Assembly: GCA_946478635.1 (NCBI GenBank)
Contig: CAMLCX010000272.1
Location: 1-6,688 of the forward strand
From: an uncultured Pseudomonadota bacterium
Lineage (GTDB): Bacteria; Desulfobacterota_B; Binatia; UBA9968
Direction: 5' to 3'
DNA: 6,688 bases
Shown here piece after piece: positions 6,049 through 6,688 of this stretch. The notes beneath the pieces were generated by a model, which was not told the origin of the DNA, searched no databases, and saw nothing but the letters and a program-made list of their open reading frames with translations. Each line of letters begins with the position of its first letter. The first letter of the stretch is position 1. The position numbers and the translations under genes are program-made.

Positions 6049-6688
6049 ATGCACACCAGAAAAATTCATGTCTTCATCGTCGCGGTATTCGCCGCCTCCG
6101 GGCTTGCCGCTAGCCCAGCCTCGCGGAATGGTTACGCCGGCGAGCCTGAGATGCACCATCCGAAAGGCTGGGTGTTCACCATGCCGAAGGGCGACCCCGT
6201 CAAGGGTCGAGCCGTCTATGACAAGTTTAGTTGTTATTCCTGCCACGAAGTGCGCGGAGAAAAATTTCCCCCGTTGGATAAGGGGCAGGCAGTTGGCCCG
6301 GAGTTAAGCCAGATGGGTCCGATGCATCCGTTAGAATATTTTACCGAATCGACTATCAACCCGAGCGCGGTCGGCGCCAAGAAGTATCGCGGGCCGGACG
6401 GCAAATCGAAGATGCCTGACTTTAATTCAGACATGACAGTGCAGGAACTGATTGATGTCTCTGCTTATCTGGCTTCGCTCAAGCCGAAAGGGGTTTCTAA
6501 GTTCGTCACCGCGGAAGGGAAAGTTGTCGCCGTTGTTCCTGAGACTCAAGAAATCATCGTCGAACACGGAGACATCAAAGGCTTTATGGATGCCATGACA
6601 ATGGGATTCAAGGCCAACCCTGTTTCACTGCTAAAAACCGTAAAAGCCGGAGACAAAATTCGCTTTACCATCGACACCGATAAGCGCG
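6049..6688 (+). CDS. Exported cytochrome c fused to a CusF-like copper-binding domain (3' end missing)
   Basis: The frame is open from ATG 6049 through the window end (213 full codons). A near-perfect Shine-Dalgarno, AAGGAGGT (6031-6038), precedes it. Residues 1-30 are a signal peptide (Arg4/Lys5, hydrophobic 8-21). The cytochrome c domain spans about 40-145: the heme-binding motif CYSCH is at 62-66, followed by GPELSQMG (83-90) and a likely axial Met in SKMPDF (120-125), then a helix LIDVSAYLASLKP. From about 153 a second domain begins, GKVVAVVPETQEIIVEHGDI then KGFMDAMTMGF and KAGDKIRFTID. This is the CusF/COG5569 pattern, with His173, Met183 and Met185 as likely Cu(I) ligands and Met180 where E. 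coli CusF has Trp44. The protein would sit in the periplasm, coupling one-electron transfer to copper binding. It lies 151 bases after the His-rich gene. Domain calls are firm; the physiological role is inferred. Confidence 0.9.
   Translation, partial: MHTRKIHVFIVAVFAASGLAASPASRNGYAGEPEMHHPKGWVFTMPKGDPVKGRAVYDKFSCYSCHEVRGEKFPPLDKGQAVGPELSQMGPMHPLEYFTESTINPSAVGAKKYRGPDGKSKMPDFNSDMTVQELIDVSAYLASLKPKGVSKFVTAEGKVVAVVPETQEIIVEHGDIKGFMDAMTMGFKANPVSLLKTVKAGDKIRFTIDTDKR

Noticed and set aside
5704..6246. A 180-codon minus-strand frame across the His-rich protein and the cytochrome start
   Set aside because: It is opposite the heme-motif gene, whose coding is certain, and its product is highly charged without a family pattern. 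It is the strongest rival to the His-rich gene, so that call stays moderate.

Overview
The window comes from a Gram-negative bacterium. It encodes a lipoprotein with a lipobox, three periplasmic solute-binding proteins with Sec signal peptides, and an exported c-type cytochrome. Base composition looks moderately GC-rich by eye. The gene mix (DUF4410 lipoprotein, several Bug-type receptors without their membrane permease, a cytochrome c carrying a CusF-like copper domain) recalls uncultivated soil or sediment lineages such as former 'Deltaproteobacteria', Binatota, NC10 or Rokubacteria. That placement is inference from family memory. Every gene I can support is on the + strand.

Layout. Positions 1-259 hold the 3' end of an unidentified gene that appears to stop early. 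A 70-residue acidic, SH3-like small protein follows (458-670). The stretch 671-1270 has no intact gene. It holds a compact GC-rich hairpin (716-735), a long imperfect inverted repeat (801-873) and a frameshifted remnant of a membrane-protein C-terminus (985-1202). A DUF4410 lipoprotein gene sits alone at 1271-2011.

The core is a tandem array of three paralogous TctC/Bug-type solute-binding protein genes (2279-3307, 3341-4363, 4421-5449). Gaps are short (33 and 57 bases) and each gene has its own ribosome binding site, so they are probably one operon read from a sigma70-like promoter near 2216-2244. No TctA or TctB membrane genes are in view. The second and third receptors resemble each other closely. 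The first differs in the loops expected to line the ligand pocket, so it probably binds something else.

After a small hairpin (5459-5476) the content changes to what looks like copper or redox handling at the cell envelope. A small histidine- and cysteine-containing exported protein (5514-5897) is followed by an exported cytochrome c fused to a CusF-like copper-binding domain (6049 to beyond the window end). This cytochrome/copper fusion is the most interesting item here. No tRNA, rRNA, CRISPR array or insertion sequence was seen.
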